The notes under the pieces were generated by a model. The model was not told the DNA's origin. It worked only from the letters and a program-made list of their open reading frames with translations, and did not search any database. 25,000 nt of DNA, from contig KV908389.1 of the NCBI GenBank assembly GCA_002005505.1, positions 449,422 to 474,421 on the forward strand, written 5' to 3'. Positions 9,416 to 20,801 of this stretch are shown here, one piece after another (positions within the stretch are counted from its first letter, which is position 1; the number at the start of each line of letters is the position of its first letter). The DNA comes from Botryococcus braunii. Lineage: Eukaryota > Chlorophyta > Trebouxiophyceae. The position numbers were made by a program, and so were the translations under genes.

Positions 9416-11385
9416 ATGAATCGGGCATCACTCTGCTTCTGCGCCCTTCTTGTGATTACTCTTTCTGCACATGGTAGCGACGGTAAGCAAGGCTGTTACA
9501 TCTGATATCCACAAGCTTCCTAAAATTGTGTACATACCCAAAAAATGGTCATAAAATCATTTGATTTGCAATTTATTTCAACTTGTAACTGCCGTCGGTG
9601 GACTCTTTAGATTAATGACCATACTCTTGCTTCACAGCTAAAATTTTGCAACATCCCAAGAACTCATGGGCTCAAGTTATTGTTCAGGTAAAAGGGCAGC
9701 GACTAGCGATCCAACAGCCGGGATTCTGCCAGATGGTACTTATGATTGGTGAGGGCCTTTAAACTCTATGTGTAGTCTCCAGACATTGGGTATGGCTTGT
9801 TATGTTCGTGGGACTCATCTCATACAGTATTTCAATAGACCAGAGGTCCAATTGTAGATCCCATCTCAATGCAGCTCTTTTTATGCTTGTGTGTTTTGTT
9901 CCTGCAATGCTCCAACCAGGCTAGCTTCAAGACTTTGGCAGTCATCCACACAGTAACCCCAGAGACATACATACACCTACTTTTTCCTGCAGAATGACAG
10001 ACACTAACAACAGTCACGTCCCTCCGGCTTCATGAGCCTCTGACTCCATCTTTTCTCCCTCTCCCTACACTTACATTCTTAGTGATGGGGAGTAAAAGGA
10101 GGTCTTTATGCATGTCCAGAGCAGTGCTTGAAATGCATAAAGACCTCCTTTTACCGTTTTCACAATGCATTTGCAGGTCTTCTCTGTGCGGGTGTCTGTT
10201 TTCACTGACAGAGAGACTTCTTGTCTCATCTGTGTGTCTTGCAGGGATGAAATAATGAAAGCTGGCAGGGCAGGTGCTCTTGACATCAACACTAACGGCG
10301 ATGCCATCCCTTCAGGCGCAAAGGATACCCATTCCTCCAAGGCCAACAAAAAGTCCACTGCAAAGCCCCCGTCACCAGAGGAAATCACCAAACAGTGGCA
10401 TGTAAGTAGTCTTGTTTATGGTAACCAGGACTTTTTTAAGAGTCTCAAGTCATCGATGGCCACTCTTTTTGGTTTCATTGCTCGTACTGCACATGCAGGT
10501 GTGCTGACTTCTCAAAGAATCTTTCCGGAACTGCTATATGCACAGGGCTTGAAGGATGCCCATGACAACATGCATCTGTTGTATGGGCGTTTAGATGAGT
10601 GGGGTAGCCAGTAAGCTTATTCATTCTGGGTGGGCCATGTCTAGGAATGATGATACTAATGGTATTGGTACGGCTTTTGAAGCTTGTTGGCCATACCTTC
10701 GAAGGTGGGCGTGCAAATTTCTGTGCAATGAACTGGGTATTGGTCAGACAAAGAAGCCATACAGACCTGCAATGGCATGCTGAACAGGATGTTTTGGAGC
10801 AAGCAAAATTAGATGCTATGGCAGCAGGTGCACCAGCTCCCGGGGCTTCCCTGCCTGACAACATGGCACCAATGACTGCCCCGAGTGGGAATCCAGCACC
10901 CGAAGATATTAAAAACACACACAAAATCAAGCTTGCTAGCGCTCATGAAGGTACTACTCCCTGACAATCCAGTCCCTTTCACTTGACCTCGACAAAGGCC
11001 ATCAGTTTTAGAGGGTTTCTTAAACCAAGCGTTTAAGGAGACAGAAACCATCATTGTATAACTACAAAGCAGTCCCGTAGTGCAGTGGCATTGCCAGCTT
11101 ACGGGGATAAAGCTCTAACCAGCTTTATCTCCTTACAGCCCACCTTTGAGTATACTCCAACAGGAATTTGCCTTTTTCATGCTTTCAATCAGATCGAAGC
11201 ATGGCGGTCGACATCTGGAATTTCAATAATTTGAACACTTACATTCTTCAATTGAACTTTTTGGCGAGAGACATGGCAGTTCTTTTCTAATGAACTGATA
11301 ATATGGATATTGTATTACAGAAAAGTTCTTCAATGTGGTGTGCAGGTGTCTCACAGACAGATGCAGCGCAAGAAACTGGGTATAA
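9416..11385 (+). CDS. Probable small secreted protein, unknown family (multi-exon, partly resolved)
   Basis: Exon 1 (9416-9482) encodes MNRASLCFCALLVITLSAHG-SD, a typical signal peptide, and ends at GTAAGC in phase 1. Exon 2 (from 9638 after TTCACAG) continues AKILQHPKNSWAQVIVQ to a donor at 9688, or to 9748 if a later donor is used. Exon 3 (10245-10401) ends at GTAAGT in phase 0 and encodes a polar segment, DEIMKAGRAGALDINTNG...PSPEEITKQWH. Exon 4 (10788-10950) joins in phase 0 as DVLEQAKLDAMAAGAPAPG, a Pro/Ala-rich linker ending at GTACTA in phase 1. A phase-compatible terminal exon (11321-11385) encodes KFFNVVCRCLTDRCSARNWV and a stop. The exon 2 to 3 junction does not match in phase, so an exon is missing, a splice site is misplaced, or these are two genes. 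No known domain is recognised. Export is inferred only from the signal peptide. Confidence 0.5.
10092..10154. repeat. Perfect 22-bp inverted repeat with 19-nt loop
   Basis: Arms 10092-10113 and 10133-10154 are exact reverse complements, and pairing stops immediately outside them. The hairpin would sit in the putative intron before exon 3 of the secreted-protein gene. Confidence 0.95.
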
Positions 11386-12334
11386 GGCGAGGGAAGGGTA
11401 CAAGCCATTGAGTTGGCTGCAAAAGCCAGTCTCAAAGCCATGAGTAGAGGACATCTCCTTGGTTCTCAACTTCGTTATTTTGAAACATGGGAGGGGAGTT
11501 GAGAAACAGTTCGCCCAATGTGTCTGTGTTATTTACGTGTTTTCACGTCCTGAAGAATGGGTTTGGATTATTGTGACGAACGATCAGCGTTCAAAGCATG
11601 CTGCCCATGCAGAAGCAGAGGAAGGGAAGAACGTCTGTAGCATACAGCATAGTTACAAACATATAGTTAAACCTTCATAGGAATGAAATAATCAACAATG
11701 TCCTTGTAAGCCAATCTCTGAATTGTTGCGAGTCTCTTTAAGACGCTCAAAATTCACGTTGGGATACCTTCTAAACCACAATCTTCAGTCAGTCTTTTAC
11801 TAAGCCACCCTATCAGTACTCCTGGGGGAGACAAACATGTGCTGGCAAAAACAAAAACAACCAGGCTGCTTGTACTCCCTGTCCCATTTTGTGGTTCATA
11901 AGCATCCTTCTCATCTACTTCACCTGCAACACGTTGCCCCTACCCAAACCATGTGAACAACTTTTCTCTCGCTATGTTGGAACACATTTCCAGCAAGACT
12001 CATCAAGTGCTCTGCACTCACCCCACAACTTCCATTCTTACCGGCTGCAGGCACCTTCCACTGCGGGAAAGAGGATTTTTTGAATGATCCTGATGGGGTT
12101 TTAAGGTCTTGTTCTCAGGGGTAAGCCTCATGTCTGTCACCCTATCCCCGATACTGACCAATAAAACCTACCAAATAATGCCGCAAAGTGGGTCAGTGGC
12201 AGATCAACTAGATGGAGCTTGTTAGGTCTGCAAACCTAACAGGCCACAGTTTGAAATACGTTGTCCTCCCATGTAATGTTTGACCCGGCACAGACAGTTT
12301 CGGGCTCCAGCTTCTACACCTATATAGGGCTTGA
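11386..12334. other. Convergent intergenic region
   Basis: Lies between the 3' end of the plus-strand secreted-protein candidate and the stop codon (12335) of the minus-strand oxidase gene, so it should carry both 3' UTRs. Frames are short and unrecognisable. No repeat or RNA gene is seen. Confidence 0.4.
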
Positions 12335-12517
12335 CTATTGCGGGACTCCTAGCTCACAGCTTTCAGGGACTGTGCGGTTAGCACAGACACACTTTGATTT
12401 GTCAAATCCATCCGCTGAGCAGCATGAGGTGAAAGGAACTTTTTGTCCTCCAGAATTAGTGGCTTCCCACAGCCACACATTGCTCATGGAATGAAACTTC
12501 CCTTTTGGATCCAGTTC
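12335..12517 (-). other. Terminal exon of gene 1: Cys-rich C-terminal tail
   Basis: Starts ELDPKGKF directly after an AG acceptor (GACGAGCAG) and ends with TAG. It contains NVWLWEAT, then a cysteine pattern CC-x9-C-x-C-x8-C. It matches the terminal exon of gene 2 at 21552-21722, which supports both as real exons. Confidence 0.85.
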
Positions 12518-15500
12518 CTGCTCGTCAAAATCAAAACAGTAAGCAGCTTGAGAACTTCAGATTATGGTAGCACAGCAAGGGAGACAGAGCAAAAGAGCGG
12601 CTGGTCTTCCTAAAGGACATGCATCGCAGGAACGAGGTGCTACAAATAAAGATGCGCTTCATCTATGAATACAGCCAGAAAAAGGGGCACACCGCAACTG
12701 CACACCCAAAGTCACACCAGGTTTCTGGATAATATTTCTTGCCATCAAAACATGGAAACAAGTATGGCCATCCAGCTTTTCCCCAATGGAAGCGAGCGTG
12801 ACACTCATCTCGGAAAATCTCCATAATTTGCTGCAGGCTCCATACCAGTAAGTCAGTTGTGTTCGTATATGGGCTGAAAATGCACCTTGACTGATGCTGT
12901 CATGGTTGTACATAGCATTTAACATCAAGTGATAAATGGTTGAAGTTCCTGCGATAAGATCCTTTGCGCCAAGGTGCACATGTGGTTTGGAATACATGCT
13001 TGAGCAGGCCACTGCAAAACATTACATGAGCAACGCCAGCTGTTAGTGCCCCTCACCAGGAATTCCTTATTCAGTTTCCCAGTATTATAAGAAAGGTGAT
13101 CCTCCAGATTGATGTACATGCGCGGTCCACCATTCGTTGGAGATAGATAAGCTTCTTCCCCGCTGATAAAGCGGATCAGACCCGGTGTGCGGAAGCCGTA
13201 AGAGTTGTGGCTTGTACCATACAACTTCTGCCCAACCTACGCGGCAAATCCATTGATGAGAAACCCGTGCAGGAGGGTCATCTGTTTGACTTTCTGTGTG
13301 CTCTAGGTCATGGAAGCCATGCTGTTGCTCAACCCTCGTTGTGAATAGAAGCACACGCCAATCAGCACACATCCCTGGCATTGTGAGTTTATGCATCCCG
13401 TGGGGGACTTCCAATTGTAAACCTCGCTCAGAAAGTACTGTAGTCATTCAGCAAGCCGTTTCCCAAGGACAGAAGTGAGTTATTGTAAATGTTGATGTTT
13501 GGCCCAGTAGAAGTGAGTTATTGTAACTGCTGATTGACTGGGTTGGAGGCCTGTGAGAACTCACCTTCAATAGACAATCTCCAGCTTCTTCAATGGGAAC
13601 TGCTACCTCATACTGGTCATAAGCATTCCAGTCCGCCAGTAACCAGCTGTCGAGTCCGGTTTGTGCCAAGTACGACCTGCCGCAGTCCAACAATCTTGGT
13701 TGCTGGTTTTAAAAGACCTCACCTTCTCTCAATCTAGGCCTTATTGACAGGCACTATTGCAAGCAGATGCCCAGAGTCAACGTAGAATGCCTACCTTCTG
13801 GCAGAAAATATGCCAGGGAAAACTTGTGCCTCAAAGAAAGCCCGATAGATGTTGCTCCAGGTCCTGCGTATGCCGACATGCTCAATGCCATCAATCTGCC
13901 GAAGCCATTTGTAGGCATCTATGTTCTTAAGCTAGCGAAACTTCAACACGCCATACCTATTTACAGGAGATTAAACCTGGCACAGGGTTGTTTTAAGGTC
14001 ACAAATGCAGTATGAAGCTACATAATCGATAGTACACTTCAGAAATGTGAACCTACACATGGCCAAAGTCTTCAACTGCAGCAAAATTTTCAGAGATAGC
14101 TACCGATTTGTTGTACTGATGGTATGCTCCAGGGGGCAAATCGCCTGCAAACCCTCTCTGTTGTGAGTGGACTTCTTTTGGTATACACCATCTCTCTCTC
14201 TCTTCTGCATTGGGCTCTTTCAGTGTCTGACTAGATAGCTTATTCACAGGCATGATGGTCATGCAAGCCACCATAGAGGAACAATCATTGGAGTCTGGTT
14301 GATAGAGAAGGATCTTGCGGCTATCTGTAGAGGTTTGTACTGGCCAGAGACATGAAAAGTTGAGGAAGTGCAAAGCGTTAGTGACTAACAGAGTCTGGGC
14401 CCAACATCCTAGGCTCTTTTGAAAGACAGGCTATGCAAATGAATATGTAAAATCTGGGCACGAATGGGTGTCAAGAACAGAGTCGTTTACAAGCAAGTAC
14501 TGTGTCCCAGCAGAAGTCAGCATCACCTTTTGTGAGGTTATTCATCTTGTTGTTGAGTTGAATTACTTCTTGGGCAGTGATCGCAACGTTGGGGTGGACA
14601 ATCTTTTCCAGCCCTGGAACAAGGTCTGCAAATATCTGCAACATATGGGGCAATTTTCAAACGCCTATTGTACTCCCAAGGCATAGTCCACGGAAACCAA
14701 GATGTGGCTGTAAACCCATCCACTTCCAATGTTTCGAGTTTAGGGAAATGATGCCCAATATTTCACAGTTAAGAAAGCGGTACATGTGCCACTGGACTGT
14801 ATCAAATGCACTATTAGTTGCCCGGTAAAACAAGGAGTAAAGATCAATTGCAGTTTTGCGAGTTTGAGGCAACCACGACAGGAAAACACTGCAAAAGTAC
14901 CTTCTCACCTGATTTATATCACCTCTTGAAGCAGTAGGATCAAGTATGAGAGATCTATTAAGAACACTGACTTGCTGCTCCGAGAGCCGTGTGAATGTAA
15001 CCTGATCCAGCTCTGCCGTGGGAACATACCACACTACCTGCAAAGTTGAACAGCAGTTTGGATTTTGAGGGCAGACCATCCTCCATAAAGGAGCTGCAGA
15101 CCTGGTAGAAAATCAGAGAGAATCATCTGAACAAGGTCAGAATGCTTAAAAGCAAAAGGGATTCAATCTTGAAATCACCTGAACCTCATTGAGGAAACTA
15201 AGTGCTGGCCAGGTATCAAGCCCTGCTGACTTAGCCATGTTGTATGTGTCTTGCACTATTTTGATTTCTGCAACAAATTGATCAAATGATAGTGTCATGT
15301 GTTGCCTCTGCACCACAGCCTGTGGCATTATTCGGAAGTCCAACTCTGTGATGAGTCCCAATCGTCCAACAGACACCTGTGGCAAAGCTGCATATTGATA
15401 AGTAAACCAGCTGTTTTCTCCTGCAAGGCCCCACAGGGCCAGAAACCATGAACCAGGACAATCATGGTGTAACATACAAAGAAATCGCTTTCGCATCGTT

Positions 15501-15963
15501 CTTTTCAGCTGGTACATCCTGAATGACAGGGGTCATCACATACCACATGTAAATCTTTATTTGTTAAGGTCGCCGTATTGAAAACAATGGCATTCACAAA
15601 AACTTGCAAGCATCTACATTCATATGAAGAAGATTATGTTTGGTACAAAGGTATGATGTGCAATTAAGTGAATCACCTGGGCAGCCTTGAAGAGATGTGG
15701 ATGTGAAGACTTCGTCAAATCCACTATGGACGCATTGGCAACGGCTAGCTGGATCCTAACAACCTGCAGATTGTGCTCTTTGTCATGAATACGAATTTCC
15801 AGCACCCATAATTTACACTCTAACATCATTTTCAGGTTTAAAATGTTGATAATGTTAATGTGGTTGCCACATTTGCCGAACATTGCAGGACTTGCTAAAC
15901 GCGCACATACACTTGTAAGAGCATATGCCCGTGCAAGCCCGCACTTGCGCCCGTGCGCGCGCG

Positions 15964-16007
<44 letters not shown>

Positions 16008-17640
16008 CTTCTCCTCAACGGACGAAGGCACCATTTATCTTGCTCAACATCGCACTTTGCACTTACTCCCTGGAGGATTGAACAGCACCTGGTCAGACAA
16101 GCTTCCCCATTTGAGGCTGCTTCCATGAGTGCAAGTTGCAACAGCCCCGCCAACAGTCTGGTCAATATACCATGGGAAGGCTGGCAGGGTGTATCCACCA
16201 GGGCTCTTGTCCGTCCTGGATTTTAACACCAATGTTCAGGAGAACTGTGCACTAAGCCATCCGTGCCTTGATATGCTCTGTATATTCAGATGCTAATCGG
16301 CAGATAAATTTGGAGGCCAAGTGATTTCCACATCTTTTTTTCTCTCCCCCACCCCTCATTCAATTCGGCTATCTTCCTTGCTCTGGCTTTTGGACATGAG
16401 CATTCCTCTGCACCTCTTTTCCGTGTTCCCCAGACATTTCATGCATTTACATCCTTTGGCAATGCAATGTCATGGCTTAAACTTCATTGGGGACGACACC
16501 CTCCGTCATGACAAAAAGTCCTGACAAAGAAAGAGCAGAAGTCCCGTACTCCGCTTAATGCAATCTTCTGGTAAGACTTAACCAGCAAAGATAGCGGAAC
16601 GCACGTGTACACTGCCAGGTAGTCCAGCAAAACTCTCGTGGTAATGCCAGCCTTTACTGTCACTATGCCCTTCTCTTCATCCACTTGGATGGGGTAGTCC
16701 TTTGGCACGTCTTGCACAGGATAAGGTGCACCATCCCCAAACTCACCCACTGGATCCAGCATCCTGCCATGACACCAAGATCTCAGAGTGTTCAGCCATT
16801 GAAGATTCTCTTTAGCCACTAGTATATTTCTCCTTTTCAATCCAATAAGACAATCTCAACTGTCTACAAACGTATTCTGTGTCAGGGGATTCAATGAACA
16901 AAATGTCCTCCTTACACTGCAAGGACTTCCGGATATTCTGTCATGACCATCTGGATAGCGTTTGAAGTGTTTCCAGCGCAAAATTGTTGTTGCCACCAGC
17001 TGTGCCCAACTCCCGCGGCCTTGACATACTTATATGTCTTGATCAGGTTCAGAGTTTGTTCATTATCAATTGGTCTCCCCAAAATTACAGAGGGTTGGCA
17101 GCGGAAAAATCCTGCAGGCAACAGCCCTATCAACCATGCAAGAAACCCCAGTGCAAACTGCAGCTGCGGCTGTTCACGTCAATGAAAATCAAATTCATTC
17201 CACAGGTCGATCCTACGCTTAGGGCGTTGAACATACACATTGCATCCGAGTGGCTTTGGTTGCTCTTCTGCTGTGAAGTTCCAGAGGTGCAAATGCACTT
17301 TTGGGAGACAATTTCACTCAGGAGCTATTGAGTATAATTTAAATCAGGATATTTTCCTCTCCAATAATTTTTTCCTACCATTGCTGTTCCCAGCGTCGTA
17401 AGGCAGGGAAACAAAGTTGCTCCCTGCGAGAGGGTTATTCCGGCCCAACCACTTATTAACACGCTGTGTTGTCTCTTGAGATTCCCCTTGCCATGCTTTG
17501 AACACGCTCCATCCTCTTGTAACTGGCATATACGATGGAGGTTGTTGTCCTTGGCCTTGCGCATTGGTGGCGGGCAGCAGCCCGGCCAAGTACATAGCTA
17601 TGGCCAACAGCCACATCGGCCATATCACCCAGCCACCCAT
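12335..17640 (-). CDS. Secreted FAD-linked sugar-lactone oxidase-like protein (gene 1, complete)
   Basis: Fourteen exons: 17379-17640, 16916-17111, 16611-16763, 16089-16215, 15677-15763, 15179-15376, 14767-15037, 14527-14625, 14059-14339, 13795-13925, 13565-13676, 13057-13236, 12693-12830 and 12335-12517. All junctions are GT-AG with matching phases, totalling 2418 nt and 805 aa. A stop lies in frame six codons upstream of the ATG. Residues 1-27 form a signal peptide ending PATNA. Then come the FAD-binding fold (VKAAGVGHSWW, putative flavinylated His about 124), VTVKAGITTRVLLDYLA, FPWYIDQTVGGAVATCTHGS (Cys about 232 where the family usually has Gly), VSVGRLGLITELDFRI and, late, FHWGKAGWPYLFPC (714-727), the HWGK motif of GULO/ALO-type oxidases. 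At 805 aa it is much longer than GULO or ALO (about 440-530). Extra length lies in the N-terminus, the middle (about 390-600) and a Cys-rich tail. The substrate is unknown. Boundaries of exons 7 and 8 are the weakest. Confidence 0.88.
15954..16005. repeat. (GC)n-(AC)n tract in intron 4 of gene 1
   Basis: About nine GC units pass directly into about 16 AC units, between the exons ending at 16089 and starting at 15763. Confidence 0.95.
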
Positions 17641-17774
17641 CTGATGTGGAGTTCGTCAAGGCATTGACCTAGCGTGATGAATTGCGGTCCTTGCGGTGCA
17701 TAAAGCTGTCTGAATAGTTTCGTAGTCGCATTCCTATGGACCCTTGTACCTCATAATGTGAGTCCCAAACCATG

Positions 17775-17800
17775 CACGTGGTCATCGGTCGCCGCGGCGA
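17775..17800. promoter_or_regulatory. G-box-like CACGTG and 12-bp palindrome upstream of gene 1
   Basis: CACGTG at 17775-17780 and the perfect palindrome TCGCCGCGGCGA at 17789-17800 lie about 135-160 bp upstream of the gene 1 start codon. CACGTG binds bZIP and bHLH factors in plants. Function here is inferred from position only, and another CACGTG occurs by chance at 974. Confidence 0.25.
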
Positions 17801-18608
17801 CTCGCTTCGGACTGGATTTGATTATCAAATAGTCGCACATACGATGAGTCATTCTAGAAGGGTTTTTGTCTGATCACTGAGCACGAGAACTAGCGTACTT
17901 GATTGGCATATCCCAGTAACCAGGTGCGTCAGAATCAGATAGCTTTAGGGCAAGACCAGAAGGGCACATTTGCTTTTTTGGCAAAGCTGGGAAACCTGAG
18001 AGACTTGCCAAGTTTGAAACACGTGGATATGGGGATATGAACTTCTCCCAGGTGCATTGCAATTTTACTCATGCTTTCTTGTTCTGAAAGAATCAAACTA
18101 AGCAAGAGTTACCCAAAAACTCAGGTGCAGTTTGATTCGATTCGTAGCTTAGTGTCTTTGTATTTAGTCCAGTTTACAACCTACATGTATACAGTACTAC
18201 CTTGGGAATCTCCGATCGAATTTAATGGCAATTTACACTATTACTTGATGCAATGCTTGCTAAGGACTGCAAGCCACGCAAAAGGATGGAAGGTGGTGAT
18301 GGGGAAAGAATCAGCCTTCTGGACCTATGTTTTGTCGCGTTAACAAAGAAAATGTCTTAACACTCATGGCACATCTCAACACATCAGGGGCTGTCATGCT
18401 TTGGGTGGGCGGTGCGCGTGTTGGTAGTAATAGTGTGGTGTGGCATGTGCGCGTGTGTACTCCTCCACCTCCATCCCTCTGCGCCCCTCCCAGGGGCCCC
18501 TTCTCTCCACCTTCACCCCCTCTCGAGCGCGCACTCTTGCTCTTCACCCCCCCCCTTCCCCACCCCTCTCACGCGCACACATGCGTGCGAGGTGCGCGAG
18601 CGCGCACT

Positions 18609-18614
18609 TGTGTG

Positions 18615-18673
<59 letters not shown>

Positions 18674-18684
18674 GGGGGGGGGGG
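18609..18684. repeat. (TG)n followed by a G-run
   Basis: About 30 TG units (18609-18670) end in fourteen G (18671-18684). To the left (18440-18608) is a C-rich, CG-containing low-complexity stretch. Confidence 0.95.
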
Positions 18685-19001
18685 AGGTTGTCTGTGTGTG
18701 TGTATGCGAACGAAAAATGTTTATTTTGCAATGTGCCATTGTGCGAATCAGGAATTATGGGGGCATGGTCACGTGTGCTCAATCACCACTGCGGATCATG
18801 ATAAGTCCTTGCAATTACAGCCCCAGCCTTGTATGGTAAATTTGCATGTGAAATTGGCCCGATAATCTCTGACAGCTCCTGCCCCTCGCCCCCGCCTGCT
18901 GTTGAAGTGTTCCAAGTGTACCTTTCAAGTAAATCTCTGCAATATGCTGGGCAAAGCGAGTGCGTTCTGGCACGCTGGTAGACCTAGGTCATAGGTTACC
19001 C

Positions 19002-19025
19002 AGACTATATAGGCCTATATAGTCT
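19002..19025. repeat. Perfect 24-bp palindrome
   Basis: The sequence is its own reverse complement around the centre AGGCCT, with arms AGACTATAT and ATATAGTCT. A separate 10-bp perfect palindrome, GACCTAGGTC, lies 11 bp to the left (18981-18990). Confidence 0.97.
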
Positions 19026-19647
19026 ACGCTAGTGTTTACAAAAGATATCTATACCATCAATGGGCATAGAAATAGGCAACCCTGAAATGCTCAGCGATAA
19101 TATGCAGCCCCTGCCACAGCGAATTTTAGCTGGAAACACTATGATAAACATTTGCTTTAGGACTCCCCGTTTGAAGATCCCCAATATCATATGCTTTTTC
19201 CTTGCAAAGATTACATGGATAATCTCTGCTTAGCTAAAACTTCATTGCTGGCTTTCACAATCCACAATCCAAGACTACGTAGTACGCATACGTGCAATTT
19301 TTGAAGTGGCCAGTAATTGGAATGATATCTTTAGGGTAATATCCCTATAATTAATGATATCAATCAATAATTGATGTTGGTCAATACAGCGAGGCACATG
19401 CGAGGACTAGACAGGGCCATGCATTGTCAATTTCTTGATCTTTAAACTTGGCGCGCATAACTCAAATCTGGAGGCTTTCTTTGCAATCAACCACCGCAAT
19501 TCACCATCCACATGAGGGCTGTGCCTTACCGCGCGGTTATACCAGAAGTCGATGATGCTGCACAAAAAAGGCAGATCACACAACACATTCTGGCAAAAAG
19601 GACTTGGCTGAACGCTGGGTTTTTTTATGAAAGTCTACGACAGAGTT

Positions 19648-19680
19648 TGCCAGAGGGTAAGTCCATCTCACCCTCTGGCA
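19648..19680. repeat. 11-bp inverted repeat, 11-nt loop
   Basis: Arms TGCCAGAGGGT (19648-19658) and its complement (19670-19680) could form a short hairpin. There is no U-run after it and no gene nearby. Confidence 0.85.
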
Positions 19681-20026
19681 GATCATGAAACATGTAAGGT
19701 TACTATCCTTACTCCTACTCCACTTCTCTACCGTTCGAAGTAGTTGTACTACTGGTATCAGACCTGCTGTCAGAAGTGCTGAAGTCATCCTGCGTAGCAT
19801 GCTGTCAGATTTCACAGTTTCAACAGTTTGGAGGTGTCAGACATGATAACCATTATACTAGTTATGGCAATGTTGCTGGTGCAATATTCCATTGCGCTGG
19901 TAACTTTGGGCAGAACTTCCCACAGACATGTATCTCTCCAATTTTCATCAAATTCAGTAAGATGCCAGCATGCAGCCAGGAGAATACTTTGAAGCTGCTT
20001 CTGACCAAAATAGGCGGCTCGGCATG

Positions 20027-20040
20027 CCCCCCCCCCCCCA

Positions 20041-20113
<73 letters not shown>

Positions 20114-20131
20114 ACGCGCGCGCGCGCGCCC
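20027..20131. repeat. Poly(C)-(CA)n-(CG)n compound tract
   Basis: Thirteen C, then about 36 CA units (20040-20111), then CCCA and (CG)n to about 20130. Confidence 0.95.
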
Positions 20132-20784
20132 GCTCACATGCATGCAGATTCATACGGTCCCTTATGGACTCTAAACACAAGCTTCCCTTGACTCTAAGCA
20201 AATGATCAGACACGAGATCGTGCAGGTACAAACAGTCTGGAATGGCAGATCCGCTGTCAGTTCTTGAAAGTGAAACCGCTGCTCCTAGCTGTACAATCAC
20301 AGATGTGGACATCCAGTCAGGCTCTGTGGGCCTTCCCCATCATTCCTTATCAAGTGGGCAACAGTTGCCGCAGTGAGGGGCACCCAACCAATGTTACCAG
20401 CATTACCAAAAAGTTGCCGGCTTCACCAGAAAGTTGCCGGCACTATCAAAACTGGACTCTACCACTGGTACTAAGTAGGGCGCTGGGGCATGTTGCCATC
20501 CTGGACTATGATGAAGCATCTGAGCGGTACATGTAAGGTGTGCCAGGGCATTCCTACCCATCGCGAGCAAGTGGCAGTACCGATCTCGATCACTGCTTCA
20601 AAGTAAACAGTAGGACTGCTAGTGCTGCCGATGTGGGTGGCCCTAGGGACACCCACTTGCAGTAGCCCCTCACCTTACGTCACAGCGTTGACCGCTCTTT
20701 GGTCTCTTTGCACACAAATGTGACGGACACCTGCTATAATGTTCTTAACGTCTACGTTTACCTGACTTGGTTACCTTTCCAGTG

Positions 20785-20801
20785 CCCCCCCCCCCCCCCC
20801 C
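20785..20801. repeat. Poly(C) tract
   Basis: Seventeen consecutive C followed at once by GGGG. This is a site prone to sequencing or assembly error and to i-motif/G4-like structure. Confidence 0.9.

Noticed and set aside
13085..13447. Extra oxidase exon between 13565 and 13236
   Set aside because: The phase-0 reading after the acceptor near 13414 reaches a stop, and gene 2 joins the equivalent flanking exons with the same phase without needing it.
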